This document shows positions 1 through 6,743 of a stretch of DNA of 17,562 bases, one piece after another (the first letter of the stretch is position 1; each line of letters begins with the position of its first letter). A model generated the notes under the pieces. It ran no database searches. It was not told the DNA's origin and saw only the letters and a list, made by a program, of their open reading frames with translations. This stretch comes from CAYNFT01 sp964396535 (GTDB lineage: Bacteria; Chloroflexota; Dehalococcoidia; Dehalococcoidales; UBA2162): positions 1-17,562 of the forward strand of contig CAYNFT010000042.1 of assembly GCA_964396535.1 (NCBI GenBank). The letters run 5' to 3'. Made by a program: the position numbers and the translations under genes.

Positions 1-166
1 TTCTCCGCATCGTCCATCTGTTATATGGTTGTGGTTCATATGGATTATAAGGAATGGCAATTATAGTATTTACTTTAGCATCCGGATCTGATGCCAAGAT
101 AGTAGCAACCCATTCCAATAGAGTTCTCTTGAACTCTCTAAAACCTCCAGCATTAGGCTTCGCGGT
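1..166 (-). pseudogene. Fragment resembling a TdeIII-family type II restriction endonuclease (runs off left edge)
   Basis: Reading leftward on the minus strand, a frame is open from position 166 to the window edge, 55 codons, after an in-frame TAA at 169-167. It begins TAKPNAGGFREF and ends with a PYNPYEPQPYNRWT motif. From memory of the family, this pairing of KTAKPN-(~35 residues)-PYNPYxPxPYxRWT is typical of the C-terminal half of TdeIII-type endonucleases, where the KTAKPN stretch follows the catalytic ExK. No ATG or GTG start is present. The only alternative is a TTG at codon 17, so the N-terminal part is missing or out of frame. The upstream small gene ends in this same DNA: adding two bases in the A-run near 168 would fuse the frames as EVKTAKPN, restoring an ExK motif. 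I infer a frameshifted or recombined endonuclease gene. The C-terminus lies outside the window, and the family name rests on memory rather than a search. Confidence 0.5.
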
Positions 167-368
167 TTACTTCCACCGCCTCTTCAATCGCAGCTTTAAA
201 AACGGTGTCAATGTCAAATGATAAACCCCAGTCAATTCCTTTTATTGCTGTATGTAGTTCTTCATCAGTTAGCTTTCGTCCTATCAAATGAACAGACTCT
301 TGTTGTATGTCTCCAATGGTAACAATGAATGCTATCTTCTCATTATCATTATCTTGTTCGTTATCCAT
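153..368 (-). CDS. Small acidic protein of unknown function in the restriction-modification operon
   Basis: A 71-residue product starting MDNEQDND. I do not recognise a named family. The first ten residues are very acidic and probably disordered. The rest reads as a short beta strand (AFIVTIGD) followed by helices, with the pattern IGRxLTDEELxxAIKGIDWGL. It has no cysteines, membrane segment or obvious helix-turn-helix. The ATG lies 3 nt after the stop of the endonuclease gene (TGA at 374-372), and AAGGTGG about 8 nt before the ATG can serve as ribosome binding site, so the two genes are probably co-translated. Its 3' end overlaps the TdeIII-like fragment in another frame. It may be a true small gene, a regulator or helper of the island, or the leftover N-terminus of the frameshifted endonuclease downstream. 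The first seems most likely because the helical module looks self-contained. Confidence 0.6.
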   Translation of the reverse strand: MDNEQDNDNEKIAFIVTIGDIQQESVHLIGRKLTDEELHTAIKGIDWGLSFDIDTVFKAAIEEAVEVNREA

Positions 369-371
369 GAA

Positions 372-1118
372 TCAGCCACCTTTAAGTTTCTTGAAACCAG
401 AATTATACTTGACTAATCTAGCCCAATTAATTTTCCCATTCTCGCAAAAATCTTGCGAGAATTCTAGTGTTAGCTTATTAATAATTTGTGCGTAACTTTC
501 CAAGAATTCCTCATTCTTTTGTTTTGCTTTGTGTCCTATCGGTTCAATAATATCAATGTACAAATTGGTGTCACCGGATATAAACTCCCAAAATCTCTGA
601 CCGCATAATTTCAGGTAGCCGTCTTTATCTGGCTTGTTATCTTTGCCGAAACAGCATCCATTAATGGCAACGACTTCTTTGCCCGTTTCCTCACTCAATA
701 TCTTCTTTGCGTTCTCGAAATCGATTCGCAATTGCCTGATTTGGCTTGAATTGCCCCAGTTCCATCCAGCTTTTATTTGTACAGCATATATAATATCGCC
801 TATTTCGGATTCCAAATCAATGCCCGTCAGCTTCGATTTTTCCGCTCCGTGAACTTTGTCGCAAATAAAGAACGCTAAACCCTCCATAAAATCGCCGAAC
901 AAAGTTTCCTCCTGGGATTGCAGGAAAGCATCAACAAAGCCTTTGATTAAATCTTGAGCGGTCAATATATTCTTAGCTTTAAAAAGATAAGGGTTCTTAT
1001 GCTTCAAGATTTTAAGTAAGTCAATTTTCTTCTGGATATAATCCAGCCTTCTTTGATGAAAGATGGAGATATGAGTCTCCATGTATTCGTAGATCTGTTC
1101 TATGTCTATTTTTTTCAT
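372..1118 (-). CDS. PmeII-like type II restriction endonuclease
   Basis: A 248-residue protein predicted to cut unmethylated DNA at the site protected by the adjacent methyltransferase. The body matches my memory of the PmeII-type family: NPYLFKAKNILTAQDL (42-57), SQEETLFGDFMEGLA (68-82), then a PD-(D/E)xK-like core with GIDLE (99-103, Asp101) and AVQIKAG (112-118, Lys116), WNWGNSSQI (119-127), FWEFISGD (176-183) and IIEPIGHKAK (190-199). Gln114 stands where many nucleases have Glu/Asp, so the core reads D-x12-QxK, a known variant. Length is normal and nothing is truncated. Its ATG overlaps the methyltransferase stop by 4 nt (ATGA), so translation is coupled, and the methylase comes first, as expected for host safety. 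The codon and base composition is more AT-rich than the nrdJ region. The cut site cannot be read from the sequence. Confidence 0.8.
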   Translation of the reverse strand: MKKIDIEQIYEYMETHISIFHQRRLDYIQKKIDLLKILKHKNPYLFKAKNILTAQDLIKGFVDAFLQSQEETLFGDFMEGLAFFICDKVHGAEKSKLTGIDLESEIGDIIYAVQIKAGWNWGNSSQIRQLRIDFENAKKILSEETGKEVVAINGCCFGKDNKPDKDGYLKLCGQRFWEFISGDTNLYIDIIEPIGHKAKQKNEEFLESYAQIINKLTLEFSQDFCENGKINWARLVKYNSGFKKLKGG

Positions 1119-2026
1119 GCGTCGATTTTATGATAGAACAAGGATGATTGTCTTTCTAAAGCTCCTACTTTCGCTTTTGCCATTTCTACATATTCGGGTA
1201 TTATTTCAATGCCAATTGAATGGCGCTCCATTCTTTGTGCTACTTCAACCGTAGTACCTGACCCAAGGAACGGATCCAAAACCCAATCACATTTTTTTGT
1301 GAACAAGTTAATAAACCATTCTGGCAGTTCTTCAGGGAAGGCTGCGCTGTGATTCCTATTGTTGCAGACCGTCGCAAACTGTACAACATTAGTCGGATAA
1401 ACCATTTTCCTGTTGAGCCAATTTGAGACGTTTTTCCCAAACCCGCTACCGCTTTTTGAGTTATCTCGTATTTTGTCTGTTTCACTCAAATGTCTTAATC
1501 TACCGTTTGCCCAGTCTCCAACCGGTACCATCACCTTTTCCTGATACATACTGAACTTTCTTGTTTTATTAAACTGTAAAATTCTTTCCCAAGCGTCTCT
1601 GAATCGATTAGGCCACTTGCCAGGATAGCAGTTTTTCTTGTGCCAAACAAATTCTTCCGTCCAAAGCCAACCTTGGCTCCGCAAAGCTAAAATAAGCTCA
1701 AGCACGTAAGTGCTTCGCTCTCCCTTGTCAGTTTTTTCTTTGATGTTCAAAATAAATGTCCCAGTTGGCTTCAAAACCCGCAAAAGCTGCCCGCTTATCG
1801 GCAAAAACCACTCAACATACTTATTGGGCGCGATACCACCATAAGTGTTTTTTCTTCTGTCGGCATATGGCGGAGAAGTTATGATCAAATCAATGGAATT
1901 ATCATCGAGTGTTTTGAGCACTTCCCGAGAGTCGCCGAGCAATATCTTTGTAATTATATCTGACATTGCTAAATTTTTTCCGATTCCTTCATGGAACTCG
2001 GCTTTTGAGTGTACCGTCTCAGCCAT
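1115..2026 (-). CDS. Site-specific DNA methyltransferase, probable N4-cytosine type
   Basis: A 303-residue S-adenosylmethionine-dependent DNA methyltransferase. The catalytic motif IV, TSPPY (50-54), comes early, and the SAM-binding motif I, DPFLGSGT (251-258), comes near the C-terminus. This is the beta-class order, and SPPY favours N4-cytosine over N6-adenine methylation. Other supports are VLKPTGTFILNI (84-95) and the HSAAFPEELPEWFI segment (226-239) usual just before motif I in this group. The first start is chosen because GAGG lies about 8 nt upstream of the ATG at 2026. A second ATG at codon 21 (MSDIITKILLGD) would also give a complete enzyme. It is the first gene of the island, reads directly from the palindromic promoter at 2063-2091, and overlaps the endonuclease gene by 4 nt. 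The recognition site is unknown. Expected to protect host DNA from the partner nuclease. Confidence 0.88.
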   Translation of the reverse strand: MAETVHSKAEFHEGIGKNLAMSDIITKILLGDSREVLKTLDDNSIDLIITSPPYADRRKNTYGGIAPNKYVEWFLPISGQLLRVLKPTGTFILNIKEKTDKGERSTYVLELILALRSQGWLWTEEFVWHKKNCYPGKWPNRFRDAWERILQFNKTRKFSMYQEKVMVPVGDWANGRLRHLSETDKIRDNSKSGSGFGKNVSNWLNRKMVYPTNVVQFATVCNNRNHSAAFPEELPEWFINLFTKKCDWVLDPFLGSGTTVEVAQRMERHSIGIEIIPEYVEMAKAKVGALERQSSLFYHKIDA

Positions 2027-2062
2027 CTTTTTTGCCTCGGTCGAAAAGCCTTCTTACCTATT

Positions 2063-2091
2063 AATATACACGTTTCCGTGTATATTGTCAA
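2063..2091 (-). promoter_or_regulatory. Sigma70-type promoter of the restriction-modification operon with palindromic operator
   Basis: On the minus strand TTGACA (2091-2086) is followed by a 17-nt spacer and TATATT (2068-2063), an almost ideal housekeeping promoter ending about 36 nt before the methyltransferase ATG. A perfect 10-bp inverted repeat (AATATACACG, 4-nt gap, CGTGTATATT; 2063-2072 and 2077-2086) fills the spacer and covers the -10. A dimeric repressor bound there would block RNA polymerase. The binder is unknown: no regulator gene is visible next to it, though the methyltransferase itself or a host or lost regulator is possible. The promoter begins only 11 nt beyond the nrdJ stop. 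Confidence 0.75.
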
Positions 2092-2101
2092 GAGTTTTAA
2101 T

Positions 2102-4750
2102 CTAGCACTTGGTATAGCCGCAGCTGTGGCAGACGAAGCAGCCTTCCTGATAGGCTAATAAACTGCCACAGTCGGGGCACTGCCCGGCTATATTCCTGGT
2201 TGAGCCGTAGTCTTCTGAATTATTCACCATCTCATTGCTACCGTTACCGCTGCTATCAGTATCGCCCTTGATATGTTTTTCCAGGACACTGGCAATGGCA
2301 TCGGCGCAGGAGAGCACGGCTTTGCCTCCTTCCCAGGCGATGGAGGGGCAGCGGATGCCACGGAGGTGTCTCACTATCGTGGCGACATCTACCCCAGACC
2401 TTAGTGCTATAGAGATAAGCCGGCAGATAGCTTCAAGCTGAGCTGTGGCACAGCCGCCGGCTTTACCGAGGGTCGAAAAAACCTCGAAAAGCCCTTGCTC
2501 ATCAGAGTTCACGGTTACATAGATATAGCCGCAGCCAGTGGTTACCCTCTCAGTTACCCCGGTGGTTACTTTTGACCTCTCTCTGGGAGTGATGCCGACT
2601 TTCTCAGTTTTCTCCTCCGCCGGTCTGGTGCTTAACGGCTGTGCCTCGCGGCTTCTATCCCGGTAAATGGTTATTCCTTTCAGTCCCAGTTCATAGGCCA
2701 TCATATATACCTTGGCTATATCTTCCCGGGTAGCTTCCTGAGGGAAGTTGACTGTTTTGGATACAGCATTATGTGTAGATTTCTGGAATGCCGCCTGCAT
2801 CCTGACATGCCATTCCGGGCTTATTTCATGGGCGGTAACAAATATCCGTTTAATATTATCAGGGATGTCTTCCATGGTATGGAGTTGAGTGCCAGTAGCT
2901 AGCTGCTGCATAAGCTCCTCGGAGTAAAAGCCTTCACTCTTGGCTGCTTCTTCAAAGAAAGGATTTACCTCTACCAGCTGGTCACCATCCAGGATATTGT
3001 GGATATAGCTGAGGGCAAAAAGAGGCTCAATACCACTGGAGCAACCGGCGATTATGCTCAGGGTACCGGTAGGGGCGATGGTGGTGCAGGACGCATTTCT
3101 TGGTCTGGAACCGTTGGGAACGTCATAAATGCTGCCTTCGAAGGCAGGGAAGACTCCGCGCTCCTCGGCCAGTTCTACCGAGGCTTTGCCTGCCTCTTCA
3201 TTTACAAAGTGCATGACATCCGAGGCAAGCTCCAGCGCTTCCTCTGAGTTGTAGGAGATGCCCATTTGAATTAGCATATCGGCAAAGCCCATTACCCCAA
3301 GTCCTATCTTCCTGGTTTTCTTGGTCATCTCCTCTATTTCTGGTAGGGGGAACTTATTGACATCAATAACATTATCTAAAAACCTCACCGCAGTCTTCAC
3401 TGTTTTAGCCAGCTTGACATAATCTACCTCTTTGGTCCCGTTTGTGCTTTGCAGCATCCGGCTCAGGTTGATAGAACCCAGATTGCATGACTCATAAGGA
3501 AGTAAAGGCTGTTCACCGCAGGGATTGGTACTTTCAATTTTACCCAAATGCTGGGTGGGGTTATGCTGATTTATTCGGTCAATAAAGACGATACCCGGGT
3601 CACCTGTTTTCCAGGCCATAGCCACTATCTTATCGAACATCTCTTTAGCATTGACTGTATCATGTACTTCTTTGGTATGCGGATTTACCAGATTATAGTC
3701 AGTGCCAGCCTTGATTGCCTCCATAAATTCATTGGTCACGGCTACCGAGAGATTAAAGTTGGTAAAGACGGTAAGGTCTTCTTTGGCTGTTATAAACTTC
3801 TCGATGTCGGGGTGGTCAACATTAAGGATAGCCATATTGGCTCCACGGCGCATGCCCCCCTGTTTAATGACATCGGTAGCCGTATCAAAGGCTCGCATGA
3901 AGGAAACCGGGCCACTGGCAACACCGCCTGTTGAACCAACCCTGTCTGTTTCCGGTCTCAACCTGGAGAAGGAAAAACCAGTCCCCCCACCACTCTTATG
4001 AATAAGAGCCGTATTCTTTACCGCATCAAAGATAGACTCCATCGAATCCTCAATGGGAAGGACAAAGCAGGCTGATAGCTGTCCCAGCTCCCTGCCAGCA
4101 TTCATCAGGGTAGGGGAGTTGGGCAGGAATTCTAAATTAGCCATCAACTGATAGAATTCCTCTTCTCTGGCTTTGATGTCTGCTGATGAGTCATAGATTA
4201 GCTCGGCAGCAGCAATAGCCTGTGCCACACGGCGGAACATTTCCTCTGGCTTCTCTATGACACGTCCTTGGCTATCTTTCTTTAGATACCTTCTCTCCAG
4301 AACACGTCGGGCATTTTCAGTAAGGTCAATACCAGGACCAGGTTGGACCTCTGGTTTGGCCTTAGTAATTTGCTCTGCCATAGGTTTGGCCTCCTTTTTC
4401 TTACTGGCGGGTTGCTTCTTTGGCTCAGTCTCAGCAATTTTCCCCGCTTTAGTTATAGCCTCGTCTGCCTTTGCTGGTTCCTCAGCCGCCAGGATTTCTT
4501 TGACAATAGCCTGGATTTCCGAGCGGGTGGGTAAAGGTCGCTGCCGACGCTGAGACCGGGGCACGAAATCCTCCATTCCAGGTAGAGTTTGCGGTCGTTC
4601 CAGACGCTCAATCACCCGACTGGTGAGTTGCTCTATCTTATCCTTATCACGCAAACCCATTGACTCAGCATCAGCAACCACCGCCCTTAGAATCTCAGTA
4701 CGGTTGAGTTCGGTTGACTGTTTTTTCCCTGATTGATTAGCTTCATTCAT
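2102..4750 (-). CDS. nrdJ: Adenosylcobalamin-dependent (class II) ribonucleoside-diphosphate reductase
   Basis: An 882-residue enzyme that makes deoxyribonucleotides from ribonucleotides using B12 as radical source, so it needs neither oxygen nor an iron cofactor. The catalytic barrel holds NSPTLMNAG (211-219), the redox cysteines Cys228 and Cys422, the NPCGE loop (409-413) with the thiyl-radical Cys411 and Glu413, and the phosphate-binding APTGTLS (559-565). A TSCPD-like domain follows (about 725-805), then a C-terminal zinc-ribbon-like tail with CPDC (858-861), Cys871, Cys874, Cys877 and the final Cys882, which would reduce the active site. The first ~140 residues are unusual: a short helical domain (15-52) without a recognisable ATP-cone, then an Ala/Lys/Glu-rich linker (about 85-140). 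The ATG overlaps the nrdR stop by 4 nt and has GAGGAG upstream, so nrdR and nrdJ are co-translated. Complete and well supported. Confidence 0.96.
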   Translation of the reverse strand: MNEANQSGKKQSTELNRTEILRAVVADAESMGLRDKDKIEQLTSRVIERLERPQTLPGMEDFVPRSQRRQRPLPTRSEIQAIVKEILAAEEPAKADEAITKAGKIAETEPKKQPASKKKEAKPMAEQITKAKPEVQPGPGIDLTENARRVLERRYLKKDSQGRVIEKPEEMFRRVAQAIAAAELIYDSSADIKAREEEFYQLMANLEFLPNSPTLMNAGRELGQLSACFVLPIEDSMESIFDAVKNTALIHKSGGGTGFSFSRLRPETDRVGSTGGVASGPVSFMRAFDTATDVIKQGGMRRGANMAILNVDHPDIEKFITAKEDLTVFTNFNLSVAVTNEFMEAIKAGTDYNLVNPHTKEVHDTVNAKEMFDKIVAMAWKTGDPGIVFIDRINQHNPTQHLGKIESTNPCGEQPLLPYESCNLGSINLSRMLQSTNGTKEVDYVKLAKTVKTAVRFLDNVIDVNKFPLPEIEEMTKKTRKIGLGVMGFADMLIQMGISYNSEEALELASDVMHFVNEEAGKASVELAEERGVFPAFEGSIYDVPNGSRPRNASCTTIAPTGTLSIIAGCSSGIEPLFALSYIHNILDGDQLVEVNPFFEEAAKSEGFYSEELMQQLATGTQLHTMEDIPDNIKRIFVTAHEISPEWHVRMQAAFQKSTHNAVSKTVNFPQEATREDIAKVYMMAYELGLKGITIYRDRSREAQPLSTRPAEEKTEKVGITPRERSKVTTGVTERVTTGCGYIYVTVNSDEQGLFEVFSTLGKAGGCATAQLEAICRLISIALRSGVDVATIVRHLRGIRCPSIAWEGGKAVLSCADAIASVLEKHIKGDTDSSGNGSNEMVNNSEDYGSTRNIAGQCPDCGSLLAYQEGCFVCHSCGYTKC

Positions 4751-5286
4751 TTCCGGCTCCTCTTACGTACCTTAGCTACCTTCCCTAATTCCTCGTCAGG
4801 GAGTAGTGGTAGCTGGCTGGTAGGATGAGATATCTTCGTCTCATCACTTACCAGGGTATCTATTTCTCGTTTTAAGGCGGTAATATCAGCGAAGTCCCGG
4901 TAAACGCTGGCAAAACGGATATAGGCAATATAGTCCAGGTTCTTCAACCTCTCCATTACCATATCACCAATGACTCTACTGGGTATCTCTGCCTTACCCT
5001 GACTGTCAAGCTCAGCTTCTATATCATCAGCCAGTTTGTCAATGGTGCCGGTAGGCAGTGGTCGTTTTTCACAAGCCTTACGAATACCGGTTAAAAGCTT
5101 ATCCTTATTGAACTCTTCACGCCTCTGGTCTTTTTTAATCACGAAAAGGCTGGCTGGCTGTAGACGCTCATAGGTAGTGAAGCGAGAATTACAGCTCAAA
5201 CATTGCCGCCGACGGCGTATGCCATCGTTTACGTCACGGGAGTCTATAACCCTGGAATCTTGGTTGCCACAAAAGGGACAATTCAT
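4747..5286 (-). CDS. nrdR: Transcriptional repressor NrdR
   Basis: A 179-residue repressor of ribonucleotide reductase genes that senses ATP/dATP. The N-terminal zinc ribbon has CPFC and CLSC with the usual DSRDVNDGIRRRRQC pattern between them. The ATP-cone follows (VIKKDQRREEFNKDKLLTGI onward), ending in the IAYIRFASVYRDF segment typical of NrdR. The C-terminus carries a longer Lys/Arg-rich tail than the usual 150-160 residues. I start it at the ATG giving MNCPFCG, the family norm. A TTG two codons earlier (5292) is better spaced from AAGG and cannot be excluded. It lies directly before nrdJ with a 4-nt overlap and behind two NrdR-box-like sites, so it should repress its own operon when dATP is high. 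Confidence 0.95.
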   Translation of the reverse strand: MNCPFCGNQDSRVIDSRDVNDGIRRRRQCLSCNSRFTTYERLQPASLFVIKKDQRREEFNKDKLLTGIRKACEKRPLPTGTIDKLADDIEAELDSQGKAEIPSRVIGDMVMERLKNLDYIAYIRFASVYRDFADITALKREIDTLVSDETKISHPTSQLPLLPDEELGKVAKVRKRSRK

Positions 5287-5295
5287 AACCAAACT

Positions 5296-5349
5296 CTACC
5301 TTATATAGCGTAGGAAGTATAAGATACCACAATATGTAGTATTTGTCAA
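5296..5349 (-). promoter_or_regulatory. nrdR-nrdJ promoter with paired NrdR boxes
   Basis: On the minus strand TTGACA (5349-5344), a 17-nt spacer and TATCTT (5326-5321) form a promoter. Two sites resemble the known NrdR box ACACWATATATWGTGT: 5342-5327 reads ATACTACATATTGTGG (13 of 16 by my alignment) and fills the spacer, and 5311-5296 reads ACGCTATATAAGGTAG (11 of 16). Their starts are exactly 31 bp apart, three helical turns, the arrangement known for NrdR operators. The second site lies just upstream of the nrdR start. Confidence 0.75.
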
Positions 5350-5398
5350 GCCTTTTTAAGAGATTTATCCCCTGTAGTATTAATTTATCCTGCGATGT

Positions 5399-5492
5399 TC
5401 TGGAAAACAAGAAGGCTGTAAGGTGATGGCACCCGGAAAGCAACAGATTTTTCCAGGTGTCTTAAACACCTACAGCCTTTCTTGTTCTCAGA
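5399..5492. repeat. Four-way-junction (cloverleaf-like) inverted-repeat element
   Basis: Between ftsZ and nrdR a long outer stem (AACAAGAAGGCTGTA at 5406-5420 with 5471-5486, one bulged T) encloses three hairpins: GGTG/CACC (5422-5433), GGAAA/TTTCC (5435-5454) and GGTGT/ACACC (5456-5470). TCTG (5399-5402) and CAGA (5489-5492) extend the outer stem past a small internal loop. Either strand can fold this way. On the minus strand it lies downstream of ftsZ and could end or protect that transcript. It lacks a clean U-run, so a simple terminator is not certain. It could also be a small repetitive element. Confidence 0.6.
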
Positions 5493-5559
5493 AATCTACC
5501 TCACAAAAGTCTACCTTTTGTATCGACCTTATTTATTTGGTAGATTCCTTGAGAGGGGG

Positions 5560-6693
5560 TTAATGGGAGGTACTGTGTGAAGGTATTGTATCAAGTTTCA
5601 TGGACGGAGTTGCTACCTGACGCCGATGGCTAAATAGCGGACGACGCAGGAAGGAAGGGACATCTAGCTCATCTTCACTTTTTTTCAAGTTAGTAAGCAA
5701 CTTGGAAAGCTCTTCATCCTGGCCAACTCCGGCCGCTGCCTCCTTGGCAGCAAACCCGGTAGCGATTAAGGTAATCTTTACCTCTTTATCCATAGCAGGG
5801 TCGTGAGCCACCCCAAAGATGATGTTAGCCTCGGGGTCTACTGCCTGCTTGATTACCTCGGCCGCTTCATTAACTTCAAATAGGGTCAGGTTAGTGCCAC
5901 CAACGACATTAAATAGAACTCCCTTGGACCCTCCAGCGGAAACGTCCAGTAAGGGACTGGCCAGGGCCTCTTTAGCTGCTTCTATGGCTCGATTTTGCCC
6001 TGAACCTCTTCCGATGGACATCCAAGCAGGACCGGCATCCTTCATTACCGCTTTGACATCAGCAAAATCAAGGTTAATCATGCCGGGGACAGTGATAACG
6101 TCAGAGATAGCCTGAACACCGTGCCTCAGCACATCGTCAGCTAGCTTAAAGGCATTATCTACGCCCGTTTTCTGGTCACAGAGATCAAGCAAGCGGTCAT
6201 TGGGGATGATAATGAGCGTGTCGACTTTACCCAGCAGTTGAGCAATTCCCTCCTCTGCTATCTTGCAGCGGTGTGTTCCTTCAAAGGTGAAGGGCTTAGT
6301 AACTACAGCGATGGTGAGGGCTCCGCTCTGCTTAGCTATTTCAGCAACAGTCGGAGCAGCCCCGGTGCCGGTGCCGCCACCCATACCACAGGTGAGAAAT
6401 ACCATATCAGCGCCTATGATAGCTTCCTTGAGTTCATCTCGACTTTCTTCGGCGGCTTTTTGACCAAGGATATGGTCACCACCTACGCCTAATCCCCTGG
6501 TAACCCTCTCTCCAAGTTGGATGCGGGTTGGGGCTTCGGTCACTGCCATAGATTGAGCATCTGTATTCACGGCAATAAATTCTACACCTTGAATTTCCTC
6601 CTGGACCATGCGGGTTACGGCGTTACAACCGCCGCCACCTAGACCAATAACCTTAATCTTAGCCGGGCTAAGGGTGAAACTTGCCTTTGCCAT
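5560..6693 (-). CDS. ftsZ: Cell division protein FtsZ
   Basis: A 377-residue tubulin-like GTPase that polymerises into the division ring. The nucleotide pocket shows IGLGGGGCNAV (16-26), the GGGTGTG signature (105-111) and NTDAQ (43-47). The catalytic T7 loop NLDFADVKAVM (207-217) keeps both aspartates needed for GTP hydrolysis across the polymer interface. After a short linker the conserved C-terminal peptide DVPSFLRR (344-351) appears, the usual docking site for FtsA. It is followed by about 26 extra residues rich in Ser, His and Pro, whereas most FtsZ proteins end near this peptide. The signature reads TCGMGGGTGTG with Cys102 where Ala is common. AAGGAGG upstream of the ATG is a strong ribosome binding site. 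Last gene of the division operon, 50 nt after ftsA. Confidence 0.97.
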   Translation of the reverse strand: MAKASFTLSPAKIKVIGLGGGGCNAVTRMVQEEIQGVEFIAVNTDAQSMAVTEAPTRIQLGERVTRGLGVGGDHILGQKAAEESRDELKEAIIGADMVFLTCGMGGGTGTGAAPTVAEIAKQSGALTIAVVTKPFTFEGTHRCKIAEEGIAQLLGKVDTLIIIPNDRLLDLCDQKTGVDNAFKLADDVLRHGVQAISDVITVPGMINLDFADVKAVMKDAGPAWMSIGRGSGQNRAIEAAKEALASPLLDVSAGGSKGVLFNVVGGTNLTLFEVNEAAEVIKQAVDPEANIIFGVAHDPAMDKEVKITLIATGFAAKEAAAGVGQDEELSKLLTNLKKSEDELDVPSFLRRPLFSHRRQVATPSMKLDTIPSHSTSH

Positions 6694-6743
6694 CTCGTCC
6701 TCCTTTCTTCACTACATATTAGTGGTTCTGTATTAGTAATCCT

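Noticed and set aside
153..368. 71-residue protein as a restriction controller (C protein)
   Set aside because: It has no clear helix-turn-helix, and it lies at the operon end rather than ahead of the nuclease gene, where C genes usually sit.
3548..3934. 128-codon ORF on the plus strand opposite nrdJ
   Set aside because: It is a shadow frame inside a strongly conserved gene, without ribosome site or recognisable product.
5234..5443. 69-codon ORF running through the nrdR promoter
   Set aside because: It overlaps the nrdR start in another frame, crosses the promoter and the inverted repeat, and its product looks like no protein.
5399..5492. Cloverleaf structure as a tRNA gene
   Set aside because: The outer stem is about 15 bp instead of 7, and there is no T-arm GTTCRA sequence or plausible anticodon loop.
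5287..5559. Cobalamin riboswitch controlling the B12-dependent reductase
   Set aside because: No B12-box sequence or typical leader is visible before nrdR, and the paired NrdR boxes explain regulation instead.
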